A stretch of 64,000 nt of DNA from Aristolochia californica (GCA_029961685.1 JARWKL010000008.1:7690501-7754500), one strand, 5' to 3'. Shown: positions 47,796-59,708, counted from the first letter of the stretch. A program made the numbers and translations. Notes: generated by a model not told the origin, from the letters alone.

Positions 47796-49164
47796 TAACC
47801 TTTGAGATCATTTTGATGATCAATGTACACCAACATTACTAATGATATGCATTAAGTATCTTGTGTAGTTAAAAAAACATTGAAAAGAAATTTCTGGCAA
47901 TATATCCATTCAACTGGCCATGGTCCACCCAATGGTCCTTACAAAAAGAAAAGTAAGTAGCTCATTCTAGAGAGTACATCATCTAGACATCTCAGCAACA
48001 ATGTCTAACCAAGCAAGAAAAATGGAGATTTATTTTGCACAAACAGTGAACCCAAAAGAGACAAGAAGAGTAAAATAGGCAAGAAGAGTCGATCACATAG
48101 CAAGACATCAGCTACTTCTGCTAGAAAATTGAAGAAATTGAAGTGCCAAGAGTTGAAAGAGTCAAACTCATGCATATCAAGCATATTAGTAAGAAATATG
48201 AATCCCTCAACTAAAAGAGAAAAAACATGAATTAAGCATTTGGTTAAAATGAGCAAAAAGAGTTTACCCTTGTGGAAGGAGCCGACCCCATATCATGGCA
48301 AGCATATAAAGAGAGTCGAGTGCAAAGAAATAGAGAATTTTGAAGGTGAAACAGAGTGGACCCCATCAAATGAATCAACCCCTCGGTAAAGGAGTTGACT
48401 CCATCAAGAGGGAGGAGGAAAAGGATTCAATTATGAAAAATATAATGTTTTGAAAGAAAAAAGAGTTGACCTTCATTATCCAAAGTCAGCCCTTTAGCAT
48501 AGGAGTTGACCCCTATAGAAGAAAAATTAAGGAAAAGACAGAAAAGAGTCCGGCACAAGGAGAGACACTCTAAAACAAAACAGATTCCAAACTAGAAATG
48601 CTCAACATGGAAAGACTCACTCTCAATTGAGGTCCACATGCTAGTGAGGAGCGATCTTGCTTGGTATTAATAGTCATTGGTGCATCACCCTCAATAATGC
48701 AGTATTGTGTTTGTCAAACTAGTAAGGTATTTAAAATTTTTTTTGAATAAAGTGATCAATTGTTCATTGTCACTCTAAATGGCAGGGTCACTTAGACTAT
48801 AGAATTACCTTCACTATCTCAAATACCACTCCCACCAAAGACTCCATGGAGGTGACCTAGAACCAATCTATATAAATTTTAGTATAAATGCCCAATAAAA
48901 TTTTGGCTCCATTTGGCAACACAAAGTTGATTCAAAGGCAGATTCATCGCCACAAGCCTCAATTCTAAAAAGTTAGATCTCATGTAAAGAATAGTAGTTG
49001 AACTGACAATGGAAGGATGAAATTTTAATAAGTCAACATCTCGAGAAATAAGGAAATAAGGTGATATGTGTTGTTTTAAATCTTTGTCGTTCCTCTATTT
49101 CCATATGGATCACATCTTTGTGTGAAGACACAAGATCACAAAAGTTACTCAAACATCTCTCTCC
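47796..49164. other. Intergenic with GAGTTGACCCC-type words, no gene seen
   Basis: Positions 48255-48560 repeat GAGCCGACCCC, GTGGACCCC, GGAGTTGACTCC and GGAGTTGACCCC, the complement-style counterpart of the motif cluster at 41580-42240, so an inverted LTR remnant of the same family is possible. No open reading frame of note. Confidence 0.35.
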
Positions 49165-49425
49165 ATGCAAAGAAGAACGCCTGAATTCTTGCAAAATAAT
49201 AATCAACCTCCTCTATCTCCCATGAAAGATAAAGTACAAGACATGCCACCTAAAAGAGCTCACTCAAGGGACCCATGTTCTCTCTCTTCCATGCAAGAAA
49301 AATTACAAAACATGCCAGCTACAAGATCTCACTCAAACGACCCATGTCCAGCTGTATCAAAAATACATGTGGTTCAGAAAAATTCTTTCATGCACGTTCC
49401 TCGTATCAAGAAGAAGAGATATTAA
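49165..49425 (+). CDS. Small hypothetical ORF with a repeated peptide
   Basis: 86 codons. Two copies of a segment of about 24 residues follow each other: SPMKDKVQDMPPKRAHSRDP and SSMQEKLQNMPATRSHSNDP, each followed by CSLS or CPAV. The tail is basic (VPRIKKKRY). The repeat is better kept in protein than in DNA, which hints at past coding. No known domain recognised. The LTR-like sequence at 49427 begins right after the stop, so it could be an exon remnant or part of a transposon leader. Confidence 0.3.
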   Translation: MQRRTPEFLQNNNQPPLSPMKDKVQDMPPKRAHSRDPCSLSSMQEKLQNMPATRSHSNDPCPAVSKIHVVQKNSFMHVPRIKKKRY

Positions 49426-49426
49426 C

Positions 49427-49706
49427 CAACTAGGCACTTACCTAAAAATACTCAATCAAGATCACACAATCTAGATCACATAAACAAGGGTCAAGAATAA
49501 TTAAAATTTAAATTCTTACATAAATTCTCTAGACTCTGATGGAAAGAAACCTAGACCTTATCCAAAGATTTTGAAATGCTTCCTTATTTCATTGTAGAAC
49601 ATAGGAAAGAAATTTGTGTGTATTTTGTATGTTTCTCTCATTAATAAATCATGTTTGATAGTTACAAGTTTAATTTGAGGAGTTTTAAATTTGAAAGGTT
49701 TTCACA
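49427..49706 (+). mobile_element. LTR-like copy with primer site
   Basis: Ends GGTTTTCACA and is followed by TGGTATCAAAGTCGAC (49707-49722), a recognisable primer site. Shares ACTTACCTAAAAA, AGATCACACAATCTAGAT, GTCAAGAATAATT, TAGACCTTAT and TTGTATGTTTCTCTCA with 49998-50255. Confidence 0.6.
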
Positions 49707-49997
49707 TGGTATCAAAGTCGACAGTCTGATCCAAGGAAAAGTCATTCAATTATGAAAAAGAAGGAAACCTCACATCCATCTTGCATACATACGTCCTCTC
49801 CTTCTTCCTCTCATTCATCATCATTCTCTTTGTTCACTATTTTCTCGTCACGAACACCATAAACAACTCCATCTTTTCTTCTAATTCATCTGGACCTCCC
49901 ATTTTTGTAAATTCATTACAACACTCATTTTTGTTAAACTATCTTCCAAAAATTATTATTGTGGAGAAGTCAATGGATTCAAGTCTTTTGGTCACAA

Positions 49998-50255
49998 CCA
50001 GACACTTACCTAAAAACTCTCACTCGAGATCACCCAATTTAGATTCTATAAGCAAGTGTCAAGAATAATTCAAATTCAATGTCTTACCTATCTTGCCTAG
50101 ACTCAAGAGGAAAGACATCTAAACCTTATAAAAAACTTTTTAAAAGCTTCTATTTCACTATAGAACATTGGAAAGAGAGTTGTATATATCTTGTATGTTT
50201 ATCTCAATCAATCAAGCTTGATAATTACATTTTTAATTTGAGAAGGTGTTTTCAT
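49998..50255 (+). mobile_element. Second LTR-like copy of the same family
   Basis: Diverged direct copy of 49427-49706 (ACTTACCTAAAAACTCTCAC, GTCAAGAATAATTCAAATTC, TCTTGTATGTTTATCTCA). It lacks a primer site at its end, which is what a 3' LTR would show. The roughly 290 bp between the copies has no gag or pol. Confidence 0.55.
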
Positions 50256-51611
50256 TTTGAAAAAAAATGCATACTTCGCCAAAAAAAGGCCGTATCAAAG
50301 ATGCCACATTCAATTATTAGAAAAGGATTGACAAAACATTCAAAAGCTAGTTTTCAAAAAAACATAATACAAACCTACTATCCCTGACATTCAAAAATCT
50401 TGTCGCATGCTAACAAAGAAAAATCCAAGCAATTCAAGAGAGCTCAAATATACTTTGTGGACTCTATAGCTTAATGTCATCACACACAAGTTTCTGATAA
50501 CTTTAAGCTACATCCATTTGTGATATGGTACAAGAGGCAATTTATCCTTCAAAGTTACCCATAAAAGCTACTAAATCCCAAAGTAACATTTATTTTTTTA
50601 AGTCACTCACAAATAGTCCAAGGTGCCTTACAACTCTGTGCATGAGTAAATCATTTTTTTATCAAATTAACAAAAAATGGCCTATCAATTCAAATCTAAA
50701 AATTCATCTATCACGGTAGGGATATTTAGTCATCTCCACATTCTAAATTATTTCAAAAATACATGACACCCGAATGCGAATTTTATAAACCGTGAAGATA
50801 GATCAAGAAGAAAATTAATGTATTAAGTATATGGTGGTTGAGACTCATTTGGTAGGTGATAGCAAATAACAATACTATTTCCATTTTCAATCTTATGAAA
50901 GAGTCCTAAAAGCAAGTAAATAACAATATTGGTTACTTTTCTATAGATGATGTTGAAAGCTTTAGTGGAGCAAACATGCAAAGTTCATACCTAGAGGCAT
51001 ATACATGTTTCTCATAACAACTGGCAAGAGCTCTTCCGGCTGAGTTAGTATGTACTCTCCATTCACAGTTGAAATCAAACAAATTGTGCCACCTCCACAC
51101 ATTTTCCCAAATGATCTAAATGAATGCCTAGCTGATCCTTTTACCAAAAATCTATTGTGACAAACCCTTCATCCTATTCATAAACTATTTTAATGGAAAA
51201 TAAAAACATACTAAGCTACCTAAAATATTTCCCTTTAGATCTAATAAACTTGGTATATGCTAAAGCTAGTTGTGAACACATTCATATCTTAAGAACAACT
51301 AAGAAGAGGATTTAATGGCTTAAGTTTCATGTTATCATTAAAAGGAAACAGAAAATACATCATAACGTGATTATCAAAACAATAATTCACTTAAAATTAA
51401 AGTTTGTCATGATCATGTAGGCCAAATTCAAGCTAAACCTCTTCTTAGCTTATAATTGGCTATGAACTTAAAGTTTCTTTCTTGTCTCAATGACAAGATT
51501 TATTCCAAATTTTATCGTCAAATTATGATATCAATCATGTTCCACCCATCTTGCCCCATGTAAGGAGGTCTAATGCTTATAATTTTGAACCAATTTAGCA
51601 TTTTTATTTTT

Positions 51612-51698
51612 ATTTTTGCATAATAAAATTTACAATTGCAGGAGCCTGTTAGTATAGATTTTTGCATAATAAAATTTACAATTGCAGGAGCCTGTTAG
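51612..51698. repeat. 41-bp direct repeat, period 46
   Basis: ATTTTTGCATAATAAAATTT through GGAGCCTGTTAG occurs at 51612-51652 and 51658-51698 without change. Confidence 0.95.
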
Positions 51699-52029
51699 AT
51701 CCTATACTAGATCTTATCTACCACAAATTGGTTTACTTCCTCTTGCCAATAGACTATGGTGGCCTTTTTTATCTTTTAAAATTTTCTTTTATGACAACTT
51801 TATCTTCCCTCCCGTTAAAAATTTGAGGCATGTTTATGGGATTGATTTGGTCCCTTTGCCTAGAGGTGGTACCTATTAAGAGAGACACATGTATCATGTC
51901 ATACATGTCTGGTTTCAAGGGTGTTGCTCCAACCTTTAGAAATGATATATGTTGAATACAATTCGTCATCAAATGTAATGACATTGGATATTATCATATA
52001 CGATACTTGGAGATTGTACATGTCACACT

Positions 52030-52095
52030 TTTTGAGAAAGGAGACAATATAGCTCTATGTTCTCGAGAAAGGAGACAATATAGCTCCATGTTGAG
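52030..52095. repeat. Short tandem repeat (GAGAAAGGAGACAATATAGC)
   Basis: GAGAAAGGAGACAATATAGC is present twice in a row (about 52034 and 52065), with a weaker third copy (GAGAACTAGACAATATATAG) after it. Confidence 0.8.
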
Positions 52096-53402
52096 AACTA
52101 GACAATATATAGTTTCATGTTCCCCATATCTCCTAATGTCTACAAAATGTAGTGGAATCAATCCTAGTATTTTGCATAAGTATGATGGTACTAATAGGAA
52201 GTAAACAATCACTCTCAATAGTTGTGCCAATAAGAATTTTATTTTCAAGTGAATTTTTTTGTGAATGTTCTATGGCCAATTTTGAGTTATAAGTCTTTGT
52301 ACCTTGTTTCAATATGAAGATTTTTCAAAATCTATTATTACATTAACACACAAAAGTTACAATTTTCCTCATCTTTTCAAACTTATGCATTAGCTTGCAT
52401 TATTTTGCATTGATTTGTCTGACTAATGATTTTTAAACTTATCCTTTTCTTTTTCTCACTAAGAGATGGTTTCACTTAAATATATGTTTTACAAAACTTT
52501 CCCTTATCCGTTGGCATGAGGAGCTTTTCTTGTAGACCATTTACTAGCTTTGAACTATTAAATATGTCATAATAGATTTCATTTTACAAGAATCCTTATT
52601 TGATATTGACCTCTTTCACATAATAGAATAGTAAGTTGTAAGCTTCTTATTTATTTTAATGAACTAAAATGCCAAAATACTTTTATTAACAATCAGAATG
52701 AAGAAATTTTATATGAAATTTTTCAAATTGTTTCTAATTCTTATATATTAAATGTTACAAGGAAAGGATCATTGAATACCATTTATTTATTTTTAAAGGG
52801 CCTTAAAGTTTCATTAAAGTGTCATTATTGCATAAATATGTTTATCTTACCTTTTAAAAATAAAATAAAAATACAACTAAAATCTAAATTTTTAATTTTA
52901 ATGCCAATCTAAGATTTTAAGAACATGTTTCCTTCTCTCTTTATAAATATGAGGAATTCATGCAAACCAGATATAAAGGTATCGCATATGTCACTCTTCT
53001 AGGCCACATGGATTTATCTTAGTTCATATCTATTAACTAGACATAAGTTTAAGGAACAATTCAACTATATTGATAGTTATAACCTCCCTTTTATCAAGTT
53101 GAAATCCAAGTATTGTCATAAACACCATAGATAGTTAAGAACATCTCTTAAGCATTCGAAAGAATGCTTTGGTTTCTATGCTTTTAGGCATGTGACAAAG
53201 ATAACTTTAGACCTTCTCACATTGTAAGAGAAGTTACAAAGTTATTTGTGGCTTATGTATTACCTTGGTTCCACAAATAAATAATAATTCATCATGATGA
53301 TTATGCTATTTATAAGACACAAATTTTCAGCCAAAGTTCTCCTTGAATATCTTTTAGCTAAATTTTGTGATACCTCTTCCCTACCACTTTTATAATTTTA
53401 AG

Positions 53403-53778
53403 AAAATGTAATCGTGATCATGACCCTCAAATCAACAACACCAATGGGCTTGCAAGATGATGGTTCCAGGTACAAATGACAGACTAAAAACAATAACCAT
53501 CATTTCGTAATATACTGAGTCATTTTTTTATGTGAATGAGTTACCTAAGTTTTGTTACTTTATCTTGCAGGCAAGAACATCCAAATGAAGAAGACCTTAT
53601 GAGCCAACTTACCAAAGCTACAACATTTCAACGAGAAAAGATAAAACTTATTGAAAAACACTTTCAAAGAATGAAGCAACTGAAAAGGAAGCAATATGAA
53701 GAAGAATTGGAATCCGAGATTCAACATAATGAACATCTAGATGAACTCATGGCCAAGTTCAAGCGAAATGTTCTTTAA
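53403..53778 (+). CDS. Possible 3' end of a coiled-coil protein gene (two exons)
   Basis: Proposed exon 53403-53469 ends GGTTCCAG before GTACAA. An intron of 101 bp follows, with a clean acceptor (TTGTTACTTTATCTTGCAG). The last exon is 53571-53778, stop TAA. The frame is kept across the splice: MGLQDDGSR|QEHPNEED. The last exon encodes EEDLMSQLTKATTFQREKIK, a charged stretch with HFQRMKQLKRKQYEEELESE, and NEHLDELMAKFKRNVL, strongly helical and coiled-coil in character. Base composition and lack of stops favour real coding. I do not recognise the family; a meiotic or cytoskeletal coiled-coil protein is a guess. No earlier exons found, so it may be a fragment. Confidence 0.45.
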
Positions 53779-55132
53779 TCAGTTGCACCTTCTAGTAGTT
53801 CTTAAAGGTGAGTCATGCAACTTGCAACTTTTGCTATGGTTGTCATGAAGTGCTTGCACCTTCTAGTAGTTCTAAAAGTTGACTCATGCTTTCAACTTTT
53901 GACAAGGTTATAAGAAAGTACCTACCCTAGGTCATGTTATGTTAATAAGATTGTTGTTAAGATCATTTAACAATCTAAATAGAGTTTCAAGAATTTACCA
54001 TAAGCGAATGGTTTATTACATAAAGAGTTTTTTCTCAATTTGAGTCCATTTAACCATGAAATTGCTATGAAATAAAAGAAAAACTCTTAGAAAAGGATAA
54101 AATGTATGTAAAAATAATTTCCTATGAGTTTTATGGTCTACATATGCAATTTTTATAAAGAATTCACCATACTACCTAGTACTTTTACTTAAAAAATATG
54201 AAGTATTAAATTAACCTCTATTTCTTCATTATGGAGATCCAACAAATCATAAGTACTCTCTATATCATACACCTAAAAAGAATCTCAATATTGTTCACAC
54301 ATTTTTTGGTGGTTGATTTTGAACAAGAGTCTAATTGTTAAGCCTTTGTTTTCTCCCATGTCTTGGCAGGTGAGGTCTTATCTAATGTAGCATGTTAATA
54401 ATGAGTGTACTAATGAATTTGTATTATCTTAAGTATAATTTTCATAATATCAAGGGAGTGGGTTGGCTCATGGCCTAGGCTCCTCAAGGCGAAGGAGTCT
54501 CTAGCAACTTAATTTAACGTAGGTCGTGATGTTCAGGGATTGGGTAGAAGAGAATGTTACACCCTTGTTTTCTCTCCCCAACCTTGGACAATTTTACCTC
54601 CTTTAGGTGGTGTATTCATAGGCCTACTATAGAATTTGTGGACTAGTCATGTATGTGTCATGTTGACTCGCTTTTCACCATTAAGGGAGTTGGCAAGCTT
54701 GTGGCCTTGACTCCTCAAGCCACGTATAGGCACTAAATGGTGGTCTTAGCTATCTTTGTGGTTGTATCCTAGAATGAGATTCAATATAGTCTATAGAATA
54801 TAAATAAAGTTAAAAATCAAGAGAGATGACACTTAAAGGGCTACTAATATTAATCTACTGGTGTGATATGGAAGTCGAACAATACTTTATCTATATGTGT
54901 ATCAATTTTGTCAATAGATGCCAGATGAAAAGCCCCACAATTTCAAATGGACAGGAATAGGAACAAAGGAGTTATTGTTGCATTTCGACTTTTTTATTGT
55001 ATTTGTACTATATAATATCAAAATTATTTTCTAGGCTCTCTACATTTCATTAAATCATAAATTTACTTATTAGAGGTAAAGTATCCATATATATCATCAA
55101 TCGATAATAATTAATTTATATTTTTGCATTAG
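53779..55132. other. Intergenic, no gene seen
   Basis: A duplicated word (TTGCACCTTCTAGTAGTTCT, about 53785 and 53856) lies just after the coiled-coil exon. Otherwise AT-rich DNA without coding signals. Confidence 0.5.
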
Positions 55133-55140
55133 CGTGAGAC

Positions 55141-55418
55141 AAGGGATGAGCATGGGTAGTGGAAATAAATCGTTGGGTTTCAGGTCGAGGATGGGGCAAA
55201 GATTAGAAAACTAGGTAGAGACAAGATGGGGATGGGTTGGAGAAATGGTGATGGAGCGGAACAAGGAGAGAAATGGGGTTTCGAGACGGGTTTGGTTAGG
55301 AGTCGAGGTTTCGGAGATGGGATTTTTTCAAGTTTTTTTTTTTTTTTTGGGTCATGTTTTGGGTTCATGGTTTGGGTTTAAAAAAACTAGACCTTGACTC
55401 AACCCGTGCCCACCCCTA
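55141..55418. mobile_element. hAT-type MITE with 8-bp target duplication
   Basis: Left end AAGGGATGAGCATGGGT and right end ACCCGTGCCCACCCCTA are imperfect inverted repeats of the common hAT terminal word (T)AGGGGTGGGCA. Flanks CGTGAGAC (55133-55140) and CATGAGGC (55419-55426) match at 6 of 8 positions. G-rich inside, with a T16-17 run near 55336. No transposase. Confidence 0.65.
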
Positions 55419-55426
55419 CATGAGGC

Positions 55427-55796
55427 CTAGGAAGTAGTGAAGTTACCCCATTACTATTCTCAACCCTAAATGTTGTTGAAATAAAACCATATTAACATAC
55501 CTTGTAATCTTCAACCACCATTTATACTCTACAATGGAGTGACGACAATCTATGCCAAAAGTTATGCTTTCTAACTCATCCTTAGACTTTTTTGGTCTTA
55601 TCAACTTACAATCTTCTACCAAGTTATGATTGGTATGTGCAAATCTAGTACTAAATAGTAGATTATAAAGGGTTCTAAATTTATATTAATTTTATGCAAG
55701 TGGAAAGACTTCCATGGTAAAAAAATTGAGCATACTATTATTGTTGCCATGCATATATAGCTTATAACAAGCATCCAAACCAAATTATTAACTCCT
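55427..55796. other. Intergenic, no gene seen
   Basis: AT-rich, nothing recognisable on either strand. Confidence 0.5.
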
Positions 55797-56220
55797 ATTA
55801 TTCCACAGTCAGATCCAGAGCCTTCCATTCCTGCAGCTACAGTTCACAGATAAGTAAGGACAATTCGTCCTCCACAGCGTTTCTCACCTACTTTGAATTA
55901 TATTTTGTTGACATATGGTGGAGAACTGCAGACTTACGAAGAAATCTTGAAAGATGAATATTCTAGCAAGTGGGAGCTGGGCATGAAAGATGAGATGGAT
56001 TCTCTGTTAGGGGATCAGACATGGGAGTTGACAAAACTTCCACAACGGAAGAACCATATTGACATGTTGACAAAGGGTGTTACTCTTGAGAAACTAAAGT
56101 TGTGCGCAACTTCAGTTGGTCTTCTAGTATGATGACAGGGGCAGTGAGTTACAGAGGTGGAGGATATCATGTTTGAGGAAGAGGGTGATGCAGTTGGTGT
56201 ACCAGTCTCCAAGTGGGAGA
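55797..56220 (+). pseudogene. Copia pol deletion derivative (RT start joined to RNase H end)
   Basis: A run from PQSDPEPSIPAATVHR through PPQRFSPTLNYILLTYGGE, KDEYSSKWELGMKDEMDSLL and GDQTWELTKLPQ is the start of a copia reverse transcriptase (RVT_2) region. It passes, without a stop, directly into HIDMLTKGVTLEKLKLCATS, the usual end of the polyprotein (NPADMLTKxVTxEKLKLC). The catalytic core between (YVDD and most of RNase H) is gone. The polypurine tract AAGTGGGAGA (56211-56220) precedes the LTR. The 5' part of the element is missing; one stop (AGATAAG) lies near the start. Confidence 0.85.
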
Positions 56221-56222
56221 AT

Positions 56223-57060
56223 TGTTGAGGATTGTGGAGCCTAGTCCACTGCACATGACTTTGTTGCCGAAATAGAGACGGTGTGCGAACAGAGTCCCTT
56301 GACAAGAAGACTTCTTCGATGTTGCCAAAACAAAGACGTTGCACATTGAGAGTCTCTCGGGAGAAAACTGCGACTCTGTTGGCAAAATAAAAACCCTCAG
56401 GGTTTCCAAACAGAGTCAGCGAGAAAAACAGAGAGCGACAGAGGAGCTCTTGGAAAAATAGAGAGGGGTTTTTTGAGAGACCTTCAGGCAACGCCGTGGT
56501 TAGGAAAAAGAGTGCTCAGAGGCTCGATGCCACTGCCGTCACCGCTGCCGGAGCTGTAGTACGACGCCGTTGCCAGGGTTGTACAGCGGGACATTGACTC
56601 TATTTCTAAAACATAAATAGAGTCTCTCAGTATAAAGAGAGACTCAAGAAGAACGACGACATTGTCGTCGCCGTTGTCGGAGTGATTGTTCGTTGTCGTT
56701 GCCGTTACCAGTGCTGCTATTCGACACTACTGTCGAAAGAACAGCGTCTGGGACTTATCAGAACAAAGAGGTTTACGGAACTCCTTGGAGATTTCATATC
56801 AGTGCCTGTGTGTACGCCAAGAAGACGAAACTGGGAGAAGTTTCGGTCTCACTGAAACCCGTTGAGACAAAATAGAGAGAAGACTCTCTCGGGTTGTATT
56901 TTTGGTGTGAGAAATAGACTGTATTGTGATTCTTCAATTTATCTATAAAATCTTCTACATCTCCCATGGACATAGGCAATTTGCAGAACCATGTAAAATA
57001 TTGTGTCGTACATGATTACTTGTTACTTGTCTTGTTGTCATCGACGATTTTTCCCTAACA
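56223..57060 (+). mobile_element. Copia 3' LTR, 838 bp
   Basis: Starts TGTTGAGGATTGTGGAGCC two bases after the polypurine tract and ends TTTTTCCCTAACA. GC-richer in its middle (GCCGTCACCGCTGCCGG and similar). No 5' LTR in the window. Confidence 0.8.
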
Positions 57061-58802
57061 ATCTTCGGGCTCGCTAACCTCCATTAAAACAATATTAGAG
57101 TAGTAGGTCGATCCCCAAGATGCAAGAATAGAGCAAGATCCGACAACAAAGATGGAAAACGTGGACTAAAGGAATATGGTATGATCCGGCAATGCTACAA
57201 GGGAGAAGAAAGCAAGTCCTAACTCAGTTATATATAAACCGAAGAGGCCACCTATTCTAGTCTGATTTGGAATCCTTGCTTCCCTAGAGTTTCCTTTTAT
57301 GTAATAGTTGCTAAACATGGAGCTCTACTTTCCTTCCTTGATATTTCACTGACTGGAGATTTCACAGTTGATAGTTTTTAAGTCATGATGTAGTGCTAGC
57401 TCCAATATATTGAATTTTGTCATCTATAGATGCACCTTGTTGTGCTATGGAGAAAAAGAAAAAGGATCGATTGAAAAAAGTTTAGAATTATGCAATTGAA
57501 ACATAAATCTAAATAACTAAAATTATATTTTAATCTTCAACATTTAAAATTTTACTTTGAATTGTTGTACCTTGAAATTTTTTATGTAATTATTAGATAG
57601 ATTAATTAAATATTACTTTATAGGTGGGGTACCATTGCACAAAAGTAAAATTTTCTCACAAAAATTATAGAAAATGAATTGATCAAAATTTGAATTTTTA
57701 GTGGTTTTAAGAATTTCTCACTCAATATGCCCTACATGAAGGTTGTTGTTGTCCAATCTAATTACACCCAATTACCAACTCATGTAATAAGAATTATTTT
57801 GTGGAAAATTTTTATTATTATTATTATATTTCAAGGAATTGTACCCAAATATTGGATTTAAAATTTTAATTTACATGAATAATGACTTTTTAAACTTATT
57901 TCCCAAATTATTTGATTTCAACCTTTGGAATCCTCATACAATCCGTCAACTTCCCACGTTAGTAAAGCTTGTCCATATAGCACCATGCCATCCCATCCTT
58001 TAAAACCTAAAATTCCTCCTTTCCCCATTTTAGTTTTATTTTGATTTTGTCAGTTTTCTCTATTATAAATAGAGAAACAATGTACTCATTATACAATCAA
58101 TTAATTGTTTTCTCTCTTAATATTTTAAGAATCAAATCCTATGTTAAGCACCTAGCCAATACTACCCAAAAGACCGGCCTGTTAGGAGCGGAAGACATAG
58201 GTACTTAACCCAGGACCATAACATCCTATGCCTAATATTTGTAATGACTCAAATAAAACAAATATCAAATAAAACATAGTATAAAAATAAGATATCCAAT
58301 TATAACTTCATAACATGAACTAAAAGCATGGTTCTCTTCATTTGTGTTAATGTAACTCATGACATTACCAGAGGATTTCTTAAAGAACAACAAATTGAAT
58401 AACAAAAAACGTGTCACTACTTTATAAACTTGAGTCTAATAAGTTAATCTTATAAAAAATAAAAAGAACATGAGATGAAGAACAGATATGAAAGAGTCAT
58501 ATATGACCAACCAAGAGAAAATGTTATAACTTTGCTAATGAATGAGTCATATATGTTAGTGCTTTGTCATAAAAGAAGTTGATCATCCATATTTTTGGGG
58601 TGAAAAAGGTTGGTCGGTTAGTCATTTGGGTGGTCAACCGGGAATACGGCGTGTGCTCTTCCGTGGCGACTTGTGAGTGGGCGTGGAAACCGAAACTTGG
58701 AAAACAACTGGCACTCACTTTCCTACTACAACGCTCCTATCACAGTTTCCCCAAATTTCTTCTCGATTTCACATAGTTGCCACGGTGAGATCTAAACTCG
58801 AG
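57061..58802. other. Intergenic, LTR-like TATA region near 58060
   Basis: Positions 58045-58125 read TCTATTATAAATAGAGAAAC and AATGTACTCATTATACAATC, resembling the promoter part of the TGTTGGAAG-family LTR (TCTATTATAAATAGAGG, ATGTACTCT), so a decayed LTR is possible. The stretch 58560-58800 is the probable upstream region of the MADS relic. No other gene seen. Confidence 0.35.
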
Positions 58803-59406
58803 ATGAAGTTCATCGGCGACGAAAGGGCTCGCTGCAAGGTTTTCAAGAACCGAGTCGAAGGGGTGAAGAAGAAGTGCCATCGATTCTCTCTGCTCTGTGG
58901 CATTGACGTCTTCTTCTTGTGTTTCTCCTCCCGAAAGCGAGAAAAAATTCTCTCCTCATTCCTGGCCTCCAAATAAGCCTGAAGTTCTTCACATCCTCAC
59001 AAAGTACAATAATCGAAGCAATGAAGAAATACGTAAGCATCCAACCACTTTAAGCGCCAACTCGTCGAAAGAATCTCTGTGGAATTTGTCTTACAAAATT
59101 TCTGGTAAATGGGAAGAAGCGAAACAGAGATTGGAATTTCCCAAGGGAATGGGACTGGTGTGCGAAGGAGCATCAGACAGAAAAATTGAGACGCAAACCA
59201 CAGTTGATCACTCGCATAATTTGTGGCTCGTCTGTGAGATGGAATCTCAGGGAAGCAACAGCGCTAATCTTCCAATTTCTTACATGAATCCATTTCAGCA
59301 GTCTCAGACGGGGCTTGATCTTCCTTTCAATCAATTGTTTTGGGGTAAGACTCAGAGCTCCTCCAGCACAAATCTCGGATTCAAATTTTATCGAACGGTA
59401 ACATGA
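58803..59406 (+). pseudogene. Type I MADS-box gene, frameshifted
   Basis: From the ATG at 58803 it reads MKFIGDERARCKVFKNRVEG, VKKKCHRFSLLCGIDVFFLC, which fits a type I (M-type) MADS domain: 'K..I.DE.AR..TFKKR..GL.KK..ELS.LCGV.'. The rest continues in another frame (58897-59406): SPPESEKKFSPHSWPPNKPE, VLHILTKYNNRSNEEIRKH, matching the usual 'P.VWP...EV..ILxKYxxLSxEExxKH' that follows the MADS domain, then a serine- and glutamine-rich tail ending in TGA. One indel at about 58905-58940 separates the two frames. A single error or mutation would explain it, so it may be a young pseudogene or an assembly slip. Intronless, as type I genes usually are. Normal members are DNA-binding factors acting in gametophyte and endosperm. 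Confidence 0.62.
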
Positions 59407-59472
59407 ATGGGTTCGGGTTCAATGGGAGAGCAGGGGTTATCCCCAAATTTTGCACACATAGGACAGGTTTTA

Positions 59473-59560
59473 CAGAAATTTTGTGAAGTAAAGGTTTAAT
59501 AGAAGAATTCTAAGTTCAGAAATTTTGTGAAGTAAAGGTTTTATAGAAGAATTCTAAGTT
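59473..59560. repeat. 44-bp tandem duplication
   Basis: CAGAAATTTTGTGAAGTAAA through GAATTCTAAGTT occurs at 59473-59516 and 59517-59560 with one base change (TTTAATAG versus TTTTATAG). Lies between the MADS and DPH1 relics. Confidence 0.93.
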
Positions 59561-59708
59561 ATGTAAGTAAAGCATATTGGTTCATTATGTATTTTTTACT
59601 CTTCAAGTATTTTTTTTGTTCCGATTCGCTTCTCATTGTTTTCTCTAGAAAAGGTGATTTTTGTCGTGACTTTCTTGGAAATCTTCTTTCACGTAGCTTG
59701 CTAATCAG

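Larger units (their letters stand above)
50256..53402. other. Intergenic with LTR-type debris, no gene seen
   Basis: AT-rich. Near 51100-51160 the plus strand reads MNECLADPFTKN-like in broken frames, reminiscent of a copia RNase H end (ADxFTK), weakly. Two short tandem duplications are listed separately. The 51682-51879 and 52007-52204 open stretches do not resemble known proteins. Confidence 0.35.

Noticed and set aside
56015..56491. 158-codon minus-strand open frame
   Set aside because: It runs antisense across the copia pol end, polypurine tract and 3' LTR; no independent signal.
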